The position numbers and the translations under genes are program-made. 64,000 nt of DNA from Microbacterium hibisci (GTDB lineage: Bacteria > Actinomycetota > Actinomycetes > Actinomycetales > Microbacteriaceae): contig NZ_JADIJC010000003.1 of the NCBI RefSeq assembly GCF_015278255.1, forward strand, positions 124,001-188,000. Direction: 5' to 3'. This document shows, piece after piece, positions 8,131 to 16,224 of the stretch. The notes beneath the pieces were generated by a model. The model worked only from the letters and a program-made list of their open reading frames with translations, searched no databases and had not been told where the DNA came from. The stretch's first letter is position 1. Each line of letters starts with the position of its first letter.

Positions 8131-8138
8131 AGCCCCGG

Positions 8139-8169
8139 CGGGGAGCCTGCGCGGCCGACAGGCTCTCCG
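8139..8169 (+). terminator. Attenuator-like hairpin after the precursor genes
   Basis: CGGGGAGCCTG (8139-8149) pairs with CAGGCTCTCCG (8159-8169) with one G-U pair and a 9-base loop; no T-run. Hairpins between precursor and enzyme genes commonly protect or partly terminate the transcript so precursors are made in excess. That role is inferred here. Confidence 0.55.
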
Positions 8170-8195
8170 CCACCCGAACGACAGGGACCACGGAC

Positions 8196-9206
8196 ATGGA
8201 CATCCTCACCAGCACGACGGAGTCCTCGCTGAGGGATCGCGCCCGTCTGTACGACGCCGCGCTCATCCGCGCGGCGGCGACGCTCAGGCTCGCCGACCTC
8301 ATCGACGACGAAGGCTCGTCGCTCGACGACATCGTGCGCGACCTCGGGTCCGACCGGAGTGCGACCCGCGCCCTGCTGTTCGCGCTGGTCGAGGTCGGAA
8401 TGCTCGCCACGACCGGAGAGCGGCGGTTCGTCCTGACCGAGGCCGGCAGCGTGCTGCGATCGGACCACCCGCACAGCATCCGCTACGCCCTGGATCGTCA
8501 CGGCGTGTTCGCGCGGTCCGACATCGCCCTGCTGTTCCTCGACCACACGATCCTGACCGGGGCGCCCGGCTTCGACGCGCTCGGCGGGCGCACCTTCTGG
8601 GAGGACTGCAGCGACGACGACGCGCTCGAGATGCAGCCCCCGCAGAACGGCGCTCTCGCGATGGACGGCGACGTGATCGTCTCGCAGTATCCGTGGCACC
8701 GCGCGACCCAGGTCCTCGACGTCGGCGGCAACGTCGGCGCCCTCGCGCACGCGCTCGTCGCCGCGCATCCGCATCTGACGGTGGGAGTGCTCGACCTTCC
8801 GGGTATCGCCGCGGCGACGGCGGACCGGTTCGCGTCCTCACCGCACCGCGATCGCCTGCACGTGGTCGCCGGCTCGTTCTTCGACCCCCTTCCGCCCGCT
8901 GAGGTCTACGTGCTCTCCGCGATCCTCGGCGACTGGGACGACGACGGCGCCCGGCGGATCCTCGCCTCGATCGCCCGTAGCATGGCGCCGCACTCGCGCC
9001 TGCTCATCGCCGACGCGCACGTCCCGCTGTCGGGTCCGCGGGAAGAGCTCTACCTCCGCTGCATGATGCCCTCTCCGTCCCGCTCGATCGACGAGATCAT
9101 CGCGCTCGCCGCCGACGCGGGCCTGTCGCTGACGTGGCGAGGGATCGGCACGTCGGTGCGGAGCCTCCTGGAGTTCCAGACGATGCGCGAGGGAGCGGCG
9201 TTGTGA
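8196..9206 (+). CDS. SAM-dependent methyltransferase (O-methyltransferase family) of the lanthipeptide cluster
   Basis: The 336-residue protein starts at ATG 8196. The N-terminal helical/winged part (residues ~1-95; LADLIDDEGSSLDDIVRDLG, LLFALVEVGML) is typical of plant/actinomycete small-molecule O-methyltransferases, which dimerise through it. The SAM motif is VLDVGGNVGAL, followed by VLDLPGI, and the acidic loop is ILGDWDDDGARRIL. Class V clusters carry a methyltransferase for N-terminal mono- or dimethylation of the peptide, and that is the likely job here. The usual catalytic His of O-methylation is not obvious, which would fit N-methylation. The frame is open upstream to 8082, but that overlaps precursor 2. 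The stop overlaps the next GTG. Confidence 0.88.
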   Translation: MDILTSTTESSLRDRARLYDAALIRAAATLRLADLIDDEGSSLDDIVRDLGSDRSATRALLFALVEVGMLATTGERRFVLTEAGSVLRSDHPHSIRYALDRHGVFARSDIALLFLDHTILTGAPGFDALGGRTFWEDCSDDDALEMQPPQNGALAMDGDVIVSQYPWHRATQVLDVGGNVGALAHALVAAHPHLTVGVLDLPGIAAATADRFASSPHRDRLHVVAGSFFDPLPPAEVYVLSAILGDWDDDGARRILASIARSMAPHSRLLIADAHVPLSGPREELYLRCMMPSPSRSIDEIIALAADAGLSLTWRGIGTSVRSLLEFQTMREGAAL

Positions 9207-10156
9207 AGGTCTCGCTGCTCGTCCCGTTCTCGGCGCAGCGGCCCGGGCAGATCCTGCCGTGGGCCGCGTTGGCCCAGTGGACGGGGGCGAGCCTCTGGCA
9301 GGGAACCGGCGGCGCGACCGACCCCTTGCAGACGCTGACGTTCGCCGCCGGCTCGGGCTTCGCCGTCCCGGGTGGCATCGGCGTCGCGCTTATGCCGAAC
9401 CAGCATCCCTTCGATCTCGCGGTGCGAGCCGTGACGACCGCCCTTGCCACAGGACACCCGCTGACGATCGGCGTCGGGCCCGCCGCACGCGTCGCGCAGG
9501 CCGCGTTCGGAGCGCCGTACGGCAGCGTCCTGACTGCGGCCGACGAGTACCTCACGATCCTCACGGCGCTGCTCGAGAAGGGAACGGTCGAGTTCGCCGG
9601 GGACTACTGGACGGCGCACGCCGCACTGCCGCAGACTCCCCGCCCCCGCGTCGACGCCGGTCTCGGCGTGCTGCGACCGGGGATGGCGCGGGTGGCAGGA
9701 CTCCACGGCGCCCGCCCGATCACCTGGCTGACGCCTGCGTCCTACCTCCGTGACACGATCATCCCCCGCGTGCGCGGCGGCGCGGCAGAAGCGGACCGCC
9801 CGTGCCCGCCGATCGTCGCGATCGTCCCCGCTGCACGTCGCAGCGGGGAGCGCGATGTTCGGGAACTGGTCGCGCGGGGCAACGCCAACCACATCTCCCG
9901 ACCGCACTATCGCGACATGCTCCGCCAGGCGGGGATCGATCTCGAGGGCGGGATCGCCGTCGAGGAGCAGGCGCAGCGCATCGCCGACGGCGGCGCCTTC
10001 CTGTTCGGAGACGACGACGAGCTGCGCGCCGGGGTGCGCGCGTACGCCGAGGCCGGCGTCGACGAGCTCGTCGTCAACACCGCCGGTGTCCTCTACACCG
10101 AGGGTCCCCACGCCGCCCTCGCCGAGGCCGAGGCGCTGCTGGAGCTGCTGTCGTGA
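9203..10156 (+). CDS. Luciferase-like F420-dependent oxidoreductase (LxmJ-like)
   Basis: GTG 9203 overlaps the methyltransferase stop by 4 bases. The 317-residue product is a luciferase-like TIM-barrel: MKVSLLVPFSAQRPGQILPWA at the N-terminus, VALMPNQHPFDLAVRAVTT, LTIGVGPAAR, the FGAPYGSVLTAADEYLTIL region and ELVVNTAGV near the end. In lexapeptide biosynthesis a member of this family uses F420H2 to reduce dehydroalanine to D-alanine. By analogy this enzyme would create D-Ala or D-aminobutyrate in the cores. F420 synthesis genes are not in the window. Confidence 0.85.
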   Translation: MKVSLLVPFSAQRPGQILPWAALAQWTGASLWQGTGGATDPLQTLTFAAGSGFAVPGGIGVALMPNQHPFDLAVRAVTTALATGHPLTIGVGPAARVAQAAFGAPYGSVLTAADEYLTILTALLEKGTVEFAGDYWTAHAALPQTPRPRVDAGLGVLRPGMARVAGLHGARPITWLTPASYLRDTIIPRVRGGAAEADRPCPPIVAIVPAARRSGERDVRELVARGNANHISRPHYRDMLRQAGIDLEGGIAVEEQAQRIADGGAFLFGDDDELRAGVRAYAEAGVDELVVNTAGVLYTEGPHAALAEAEALLELLS

Positions 10157-10788
10157 CCGAGGTCCCGGACCGCGACGTGGTCTCGCCGCCCATCAACTTC
10201 GCCCGGCTGCTCCTGGTCGTCACGGGCTCGTCGGCAGCCACCTCGGTCCCACAGCTGCTCGACTGGGTTCGCACCGACTATCCGACGCTGCGGGTGAAGG
10301 TGATCGTGACGCGGAGCGCGTTGGGGTTCGTCGGACGTGTCGCTCTCGAGTCGCGCCTGGGAGACGACTTCTACATCGACGCGTGGCAGTCCGAGCGGGC
10401 CCCGCAGCACACCGAGCTCGCCCACTGGAGCGACGTCATCATCGTGTACCCCGCGACGCTCGACTACTTCATGCGATTCTCGGCGGGGATCGCCGACACG
10501 CCGTCCCTCGTCATCGCGGCGGCGCGGCACGGGGTCGTCGCCCTAGCGCCGTCACTGCCTCCCGGCGCGCTGGCATCCGACGAGGTGCACGAGGCGTGGG
10601 CCCGGCTCGCGGCGCGCGATTCTGTCGTGCTCGTGCCGCCAATCCTCGGCGAGCGGCTGTGGCACGGCGCGAAGGATCGCTGGGTCGCGGCATCCCTGTC
10701 GGATGCCTTCGCTCTCGTCTCCCGTCGACGTGACCAGCTCGACCCGCCCGTCCCAGACGATGACGACGACGGGGAGGATGTGCGATGA
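10153..10788 (+). CDS. Flavoprotein cysteine decarboxylase (EpiD/LanD, HFCD family)
   Basis: The 211-residue protein starts at GTG 10153, overlapping the reductase stop. The N-terminal strand and P-loop-like turn for the flavin phosphate is LLLVVTGSSAATSVPQLL. VKVIVTRSALGFV and DVIIVYPATLDYFMRFSAGIAD correspond to the flavin and active-site regions of homo-oligomeric flavin-containing Cys decarboxylases; the classic PASANT motif is replaced by YPATLDY. It would oxidatively decarboxylate the C-terminal Cys of both precursors to an enethiol for Avi(Me)Cys ring closure. An acidic tail (PDDDDDGEDVR) ends the protein. ATGA overlap with the next gene. Confidence 0.9.
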   Translation: MTEVPDRDVVSPPINFARLLLVVTGSSAATSVPQLLDWVRTDYPTLRVKVIVTRSALGFVGRVALESRLGDDFYIDAWQSERAPQHTELAHWSDVIIVYPATLDYFMRFSAGIADTPSLVIAAARHGVVALAPSLPPGALASDEVHEAWARLAARDSVVLVPPILGERLWHGAKDRWVAASLSDAFALVSRRRDQLDPPVPDDDDDGEDVR

Positions 10789-11642
10789 CGACGCTGGCGA
10801 CCTACGGGACGAGACTCCTCGAGACGACGGTGCACGCCGCTTCCGACGGCGGCTACTGGTGGCGCCGGCGCCTGGGGTCACGGGCCACCGACGCCTTCGC
10901 GACGTGCGCGCTCCCGTCCGTTGCCGCCGCGTCGCCCCACAGCGGCCGCGTCGTGACGGGTCGCGGGGACGCGACGGAGAGGTGGTACGCGACGACCGGC
11001 CGTTCCTCCCTCGCCTCAGAGGTCCTCGGCGGAGGTGCGCCGAGCCCCCGCGCGCTGCAGGGACTGTCCTGCTTCGGGGCCGCTCTTCGCGCGTTGCACG
11101 ACATCGACGCCGCCGAGCTCGCGCTACCCGTGCGACCGCGGCCGGCGAGCAGGATGCTCCGCTGGTTCGACGGCAGGGCGACGACGCCTCTCGGCGCTCG
11201 ATTCCACCTCAACGCCGTGCACGAGCTGGGACGCGCCGCGCTGGAGCGGCTGCAGGCGCGCCTCGAGGACCTGCCGAGCATCAGCACGGCCGTCGCGCTG
11301 CACGGCGCGCCGGGCCTCGGCGCCGTCGTCCTCTCGGACGACGGCGGGGTGGAGCTGCTCGCCGGAGAAGACGTCGCACTCGGGCCCTCGAGCCACGACG
11401 TCAACTGGGTCGTCGGAGAGCTCACGGAGCTGTCGTGGGCCTCCGGCGCGCCGGGCGCCTGGCAGGAGGCGATCGATGCCTTCCTCGAGGCATACGGCGG
11501 CGATGGCGAGGTCGATCGCGAGCTCATCGCGTTGCGCGTCCTCACGCACGCCCACGACTTCGTGAGCTACGTCGACTGGCAGGAGGAGATGCAGAGCGAG
11601 TATCTGCGATTCGTCGGTCATCTTCTCGGGAGGGCACGGTGA
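10785..11642 (+). CDS. Degenerate APH-like protein, candidate third synthetase subunit (LanX slot)
   Basis: The 285-residue protein has no recognised catalytic motif. Its C-terminal half reads like a phosphotransferase with the catalytic residues lost: ALHGAPGLGAVVLSDDG in place of HGDxxxxN, then ELLAGEDVALGPSSHDVNWV in place of the DWExxxxGxxxxDL loop. The N-terminal half is basic and lacks a clear ATP-binding lysine region. In lexapeptide and cacaoidin type clusters a third protein (LanX) acts with LanK and LanY in ring closure. This gene is the best candidate for that slot, but the equivalence is my inference. ATGA/GTGA overlaps on both sides place it firmly in the operon. Confidence 0.6.
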   Translation: MTTLATYGTRLLETTVHAASDGGYWWRRRLGSRATDAFATCALPSVAAASPHSGRVVTGRGDATERWYATTGRSSLASEVLGGGAPSPRALQGLSCFGAALRALHDIDAAELALPVRPRPASRMLRWFDGRATTPLGARFHLNAVHELGRAALERLQARLEDLPSISTAVALHGAPGLGAVVLSDDGGVELLAGEDVALGPSSHDVNWVVGELTELSWASGAPGAWQEAIDAFLEAYGGDGEVDRELIALRVLTHAHDFVSYVDWQEEMQSEYLRFVGHLLGRAR

Positions 11643-12865
11643 GGCTCGAGACCCGCGCCGATGTCCGCGTCCTCGACAACGGGGTGACCGTGCGGATCGA
11701 GCGCGGATGGCCGACGGCGCGGGCAGGTGTCGCGTGGCACTTCCCCGCAGGCTTCGTGGACGACCCGGCGGACGCACCGGGGCTCGCGCATCTCGTCGAG
11801 CATCTGCTCTTCCAGGCGAGCAGCCATGACGGACGCGCGGATGTCGGGGCGCACGCCGTGTACTCCGCGGGCTATGCCAACGGCACGACGCACGCGGAGT
11901 ACACCGACTTCTACCGGGCCACTGCGCCCGACGACCTCGTCGAGACCGTCCGGATCGATGCGCGCCGGTTCCGCCGGCTGCGTGTGACGGAGGAGGACGT
12001 GCAGGCGCAGCGGGCAGCCGTCGGGCGTGAGACCGCCGCGATGCAGGACCGCGCATTCGGCCGGTTCCCGTGGCCCGCACTGCACGAGCAGCTCGTCGCA
12101 GACACCGCCATGACGCGCAACGGGTTCGGCGACGAGGCGTCGCTGTCGGGGATCACGGCGGCGGACTGCGTCGACTTCTTCGAGACGAAGTATGCGACGA
12201 CGCGCGCGCAGGTCACCGTCGTCGCGGCGGACGTGTCGGCGGCGGACGAGGACGACATCCTGCGGGAGATGGCCCGGCTGCCGATCCGCCGCCCCGCGCG
12301 ACGGCGCCCGTCGCCCAGCGATCCGTGGGTGCACGGACGCGAGCAGGTGACCATCGTCGATCCGCACGTGACGGCGCGCCACCGCTTCGCCGCCGTCGGA
12401 CTCCCCCGGCGCCTCGACGAGCGCATCGCGTGCCTCGTGCTGGCGGATGCCGTCGCGCAGGCTTCCGGAGCAGAGGCGGGCCGCGGTGCCTTCGGGCTGC
12501 TGGACACGACGCGTGCCGACCTGGCCATCATCACCGCCCGGGCGGGGATGCCGGCGACCACCATGGCCCGCGACCGGATGCGGGCGCGCTGGGAGGACGC
12601 GCTTGCGAACGGGCCGGACGAACGAGATTGGAACCGGGCGCGCCTGCGTCTGTGGTCGGATCTCGCGGCGGAGTCCGCCGACCTGACGTCGCGGGCGAGG
12701 CTCCTGGGGCGACTGGGGCTGCAGCATCCCGACGTCCCACTGGATCATCTGGCCGAACGTATCCGGACGTGTGTGCCGATGCGCCATCGCACGGCCATCT
12801 GGGCCGACGTCGACGTCGTGCCGCAGCCGGCCGATCCCCCTGGAGAGAGCGAGGAAGAATCATGA
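11639..12865 (+). CDS. M16-family zinc peptidase, catalytic subunit
   Basis: The 408-residue protein starts at GTG 11639. It carries the inverted zinc motif HxxEH as HLVEHLLF (near residue 53), with the downstream Glu ligand in QRAAVGRETAAM about 70 residues later, as in active M16B peptidases (mitochondrial processing peptidase family). A second pseudo-symmetric domain follows. The next gene encodes an M16-like protein without the motif, so the two likely form the usual active/inactive heterodimer. In class V clusters this is the expected leader peptidase, here acting at or near DAPA|TTAYC in both precursors. The cleavage site is inferred. It ends in an ATGA overlap with its partner. Confidence 0.88.
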   Translation: MRLETRADVRVLDNGVTVRIERGWPTARAGVAWHFPAGFVDDPADAPGLAHLVEHLLFQASSHDGRADVGAHAVYSAGYANGTTHAEYTDFYRATAPDDLVETVRIDARRFRRLRVTEEDVQAQRAAVGRETAAMQDRAFGRFPWPALHEQLVADTAMTRNGFGDEASLSGITAADCVDFFETKYATTRAQVTVVAADVSAADEDDILREMARLPIRRPARRRPSPSDPWVHGREQVTIVDPHVTARHRFAAVGLPRRLDERIACLVLADAVAQASGAEAGRGAFGLLDTTRADLAIITARAGMPATTMARDRMRARWEDALANGPDERDWNRARLRLWSDLAAESADLTSRARLLGRLGLQHPDVPLDHLAERIRTCVPMRHRTAIWADVDVVPQPADPPGESEEES

Positions 12866-13947
12866 GCAGCACCGCATCAGTCGTGGACACGCCGGTCCGC
12901 GAAGCATCCCCGGCGACGGGCGTGAGGACCATCTGGTCCGCCGACCGCCGATCCCCGATGATCGAGTTCGAGATCGGGATCTCTGCCGCGGGAACGGTGG
13001 CGCCCGACGGCCGCACCCTCGCCGCCCTCACTGTCGGGCAGCAACGCTGGCACGCTCTCCAGCGCGAAGCCGCCGAGAACGGCGGCGGCGCGACCGTCGC
13101 GCACCGCGGGGAATGGATGCAGCTGTCGGGTCGTCTGCTGCCCTTCTCGGATGTCTGGATCGACGAGGTCTCGGCCGTCGTCGCGTCGCTCGGCGACACC
13201 CTGGCCACGTCCGCCGGCGCGCTGGCAGGCCTTCCGATCGCCGCAGCGATGGACGCCGCCTGGGAGGCCGCGGTCGACTCGTCGTCGTGGACCGGAGCCG
13301 CGTACGTCGTGCTGGTGGGAGCGGAGGTGGAAGAGCCCGCCCGCCGCGTGGGCGCGGCGCTCACGGCGTTCCAGCGGCGCGTGGGCCTCGACGCCCCGCG
13401 ATCGCTGCGACCGCCTCAGACGGGGCCCGCCCCGGGCGCGGCCGGGATCGTCTGGCTCGCGGGACCAGAGCCGGCGTCGGCGGGGTCCGAGGCCGAGCGA
13501 TTCCTCGCGACCGCGCTGCTGACCTCCATCCCCACCTCGCACCTGCTCCGCCGCCTCGAGGACGGCGGCGCGCCGTTCGACGACTTCACGATCGGTCGCG
13601 ACGTCTATGGCGGCGCACCGCGCGTCTTCGCGGCCGCCCGTGTGCCGTCCGGCGACGTCGAGCAGTTCGCGACGTGGTTCGACGGCGCGCTCGCGGGCGC
13701 GGGGCGATGGGAGCCGGATGCCGAGCGCGGCCGTGCTCTGGTCAACCTGTGTCGCGCCAACATCTCGGCGGCGTTCGAGTCGCCGCGAGCACTGTGCGAC
13801 GGACTTGCGGAATCCGCGCGACGCGGCATGCCGGCCACGTGGCTCGACGACATGTCACGGGGGATCGGACACGTCGACCTGGCGAAGGCGACGGCGAGCG
13901 CGGATGCCCTGTGCGGGGCCATCGGCGCGGTGCGGGCGACGGCGTGA
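12862..13947 (+). CDS. M16-family non-catalytic partner subunit
   Basis: The 361-residue protein from ATG 12862 overlaps the catalytic subunit by 4 bases and has the same overall length class. No HxxEH is present. M16-like segments remain: the substrate-side region MIEFEIGISAAGTVAPDG, and the C-terminal half with LLRRLEDGGAPFDDFTIGRDVYGGAPRVFAAARV. Inactive M16 partners contribute an Arg/Tyr pair that holds the substrate C-terminus; the RDVYGG segment is a possible site. It would pair with the 11639 product for leader removal. Confidence 0.75.
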   Translation: MSSTASVVDTPVREASPATGVRTIWSADRRSPMIEFEIGISAAGTVAPDGRTLAALTVGQQRWHALQREAAENGGGATVAHRGEWMQLSGRLLPFSDVWIDEVSAVVASLGDTLATSAGALAGLPIAAAMDAAWEAAVDSSSWTGAAYVVLVGAEVEEPARRVGAALTAFQRRVGLDAPRSLRPPQTGPAPGAAGIVWLAGPEPASAGSEAERFLATALLTSIPTSHLLRRLEDGGAPFDDFTIGRDVYGGAPRVFAAARVPSGDVEQFATWFDGALAGAGRWEPDAERGRALVNLCRANISAAFESPRALCDGLAESARRGMPATWLDDMSRGIGHVDLAKATASADALCGAIGAVRATA

Positions 13948-13978
13948 CGACGGCGCCCGCCTCGGAGGAGGGATCGCC

Positions 13979-15019
13979 GTGCGGATCCTGCTGACCGGTC
14001 CGCCGCTGCACGGGCACATGACGCCGCTCGTCGCGGTCGGCTCCGCGCTGCGTGTCGCGGGTCACGACGTCCACGTGCTGTGCACATCGGAGTTCGTGGC
14101 GTCCGCCGAGGAACGTGGTCTCACCGCACATCTCTATCGGGCCGCGTGGTCGGCCGACGAGTTCTCGGTTCCGCGCGTGGATGTCGCCTCCCGTCGGGCG
14201 CACACGGTGTTCGACGCGTACCAGAAGAGCGCGGCGTCGCACTTCTCCGACCTTGTGGCGCGGATCCTGCCGGGCGTCGTCGTGGCCGACACCGTCGCGT
14301 CGTACGTGCGCGACCGCGCCGGCTCGGCGCAGACGGCCTGGCTCTCCCCCACCGCCGTCTCGCACGAGGTCGTCGCGACGCCGGTCGTCGCAGGGCGGCG
14401 ACAGCCGGTTCTCGTCGCCCTCGCCCCCTTCCTCCAGGCCCACGCGGCGCAGCTGCCCGCCCACGTCCACCTCATCGGGACGGAGCCCCCACGCGGCCCG
14501 GAACCCGCGGCGTCGCGTTCTCGGCTTCTGGTGAGCGCCGGCACCAGCTTCAACGACGACCTGACGCTCTTCGTGGACGCGGCGACAGCAGTCGACGGCA
14601 CCGATCTCCACGCCGTCATCGCGACCGGATCGCGCGAGGCGAGCACCCGGCTCGAGCGCAGACTGCCGCGCGCCGACGTCCGCGCGTGGGTGGACCAGGC
14701 CACGGAGCTCTCGCGCGCCGCGGTGTTCGTGACCGCGGGAGGTGCGGGCAGCATCCAGCAGGCGGTGCTCCTGGGCACGCCGCTCATCGTCGTCGCGCAG
14801 AGCCATGAGCAGCGCGGGTACGGGGCGGCGATCGAGGCAGCCGGCGTCGGGGTCGTGCTCGACCCGGCAAGGGTCACGCCTGACGTGCTCACGAGGCGGA
14901 TCCAACGGCTGCGCTCCTCGCGCCGTGTGCGGGAGGCGCTGCGGGCACGCGCTGCCGAGATCCGCGCGCTCGACTTCGCCGGGTGCGCCGTCCGCGTCGT
15001 CGAGGAGGCGGCCGCATGA
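13979..15019 (+). CDS. GT-B glycosyltransferase, UGT/MGT type
   Basis: The 346-residue protein starts at GTG 13979, set by a strong ribosome site (GGAGGAGGGA, 13963-13972). The N-terminal acceptor domain opens with MRILLTGPPLHGHMTPLVAV, the classic antibiotic glycosyltransferase start. The C-terminal donor domain has FVTAGGAGSIQQAVLLGTPL and a Q-rich nucleotide-sugar site (VVAQSHEQRGYG). Enzymes of this type glycosylate macrolides, glycopeptides and other secondary metabolites. A glycosylated Tyr is known in cacaoidin, and both precursors keep a Tyr at predicted core position 4, so that Tyr is a plausible acceptor. No deoxysugar genes are nearby, so the donor is unknown. Confidence 0.88.
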   Translation: MRILLTGPPLHGHMTPLVAVGSALRVAGHDVHVLCTSEFVASAEERGLTAHLYRAAWSADEFSVPRVDVASRRAHTVFDAYQKSAASHFSDLVARILPGVVVADTVASYVRDRAGSAQTAWLSPTAVSHEVVATPVVAGRRQPVLVALAPFLQAHAAQLPAHVHLIGTEPPRGPEPAASRSRLLVSAGTSFNDDLTLFVDAATAVDGTDLHAVIATGSREASTRLERRLPRADVRAWVDQATELSRAAVFVTAGGAGSIQQAVLLGTPLIVVAQSHEQRGYGAAIEAAGVGVVLDPARVTPDVLTRRIQRLRSSRRVREALRARAAEIRALDFAGCAVRVVEEAAA

Positions 15020-16158
15020 CGTTCCCCAGCGGTTCTCCGCGAGTCCGCGACCTCGTCCTCGTCTTCGACGTCGCGACTCCCACGCCCGATGAGGATTCGG
15101 GATCCCAGCGCGCCGAGGCCATCCTGCGCGTCCTCGGGGAGCGATTCGAGGTGGCGTTCCTCCCGGTGTCGACGCGCTACCGGCCGGAGATGCTCGCCCG
15201 GCTCGCCATGCTCGGGGTTCACGCGCCCGCCGAGCGGGAGGAGCAGGTGCGCTTCGTCACCGAGAACGCACGACGCGTGCGATGGGCGCTGATCGCACGA
15301 CCGGAGGCGTTCGCGTACTGGTACCCGCTGCTGGCCGTCATGGGAGTGTCGGCGCCGGTCGTCTACGATTCGGTCGACGCGCACCATGTGCGCCTCGGCC
15401 GTGAGGCAGAGCATCGGAAGTCCACCGGCGACCCGCGCTGGTTCGCGTCCGCCGCGGAGGCCGAGGCGGCACGGGGTCTCGAGGGCCTCATCCTCGATCA
15501 TGCGGACGTCGTCCTGACGGTCTGCGACACCGACGCCGACGCCTTTCGCCGGCTCCGACCCGCGACGACCTGCCTCACCGTGTCGAACGCATACGACGCC
15601 TTCGAGCGCGAACGCGCTGACGTGCCCCGCAGCTCCGTCGTCTTCGTCGGGCCGAGTGCGCACCGGCCGAATGCGGACGCCGTCGCGTGGATCGAATCCG
15701 ACATCGCCCCCCGCGTCGCGCGGAGGCTGCCTGAGGTGGAGATCCTGGTGGTCGGTCGAGGCTGGGAGCCGGAGGGGGCGAGCGTCCCCACCAACGTGAC
15801 GCGCCTGGGATGGGTCGAGGATCTGTCGCCGGTCTACGACCGCTCGTTCGCCGCGATCGCACCGCTCCGATACGGTGCGGGCGTCAAGGGCAAGGTCGCC
15901 GAAGCGATCGCGCACGCCGTTCCCGTGGTCGGCACGGCGTGCGCGACGGAGGGGATGGGGCTCCGCAGCGGCGTGGACGTCCTCACCGCGACGTCGACGG
16001 ACGACTTCGTCGACGCGCTCGCACGTCTGCGCACCGACGAGCGCCTCGCCGGCCGGATCACGGGTTCGGCGTCGGAGTCGCTTCGGCGACGAATGGGCAT
16101 GGACGTGCTGCGCGCGGCGCTGGACGACCTCGACTTTCGGCTGACGGCGTCCTCCTGA
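15016..16158 (+). CDS. GT4-like glycosyltransferase
   Basis: The 380-residue protein from ATG 15016 overlaps the first glycosyltransferase by 4 bases. It is a GT-B enzyme of a different family. VVYDSVDAHHVRLGREAEH is in the acceptor half. The donor half carries VVFVGPSAHRPNADAVAW, VEILVVGRGWEPEG and PLRYGAGVKGKVAEAIAHAV, with the GxK and conserved E region typical of glycosyl-transferase group 1/4. Two unrelated glycosyltransferases in one operon suggest stepwise addition of two sugars. Acceptor and donor are not known. Confidence 0.86.
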   Translation: MTFPSGSPRVRDLVLVFDVATPTPDEDSGSQRAEAILRVLGERFEVAFLPVSTRYRPEMLARLAMLGVHAPAEREEQVRFVTENARRVRWALIARPEAFAYWYPLLAVMGVSAPVVYDSVDAHHVRLGREAEHRKSTGDPRWFASAAEAEAARGLEGLILDHADVVLTVCDTDADAFRRLRPATTCLTVSNAYDAFERERADVPRSSVVFVGPSAHRPNADAVAWIESDIAPRVARRLPEVEILVVGRGWEPEGASVPTNVTRLGWVEDLSPVYDRSFAAIAPLRYGAGVKGKVAEAIAHAVPVVGTACATEGMGLRSGVDVLTATSTDDFVDALARLRTDERLAGRITGSASESLRRRMGMDVLRAALDDLDFRLTASS

Positions 16159-16224
16159 TGTCCGATTGCCCCGCCGCGACGGGGTTCATACGCTCAGGAC
16201 ATGGACGCAGCGGAAGGATGAACG

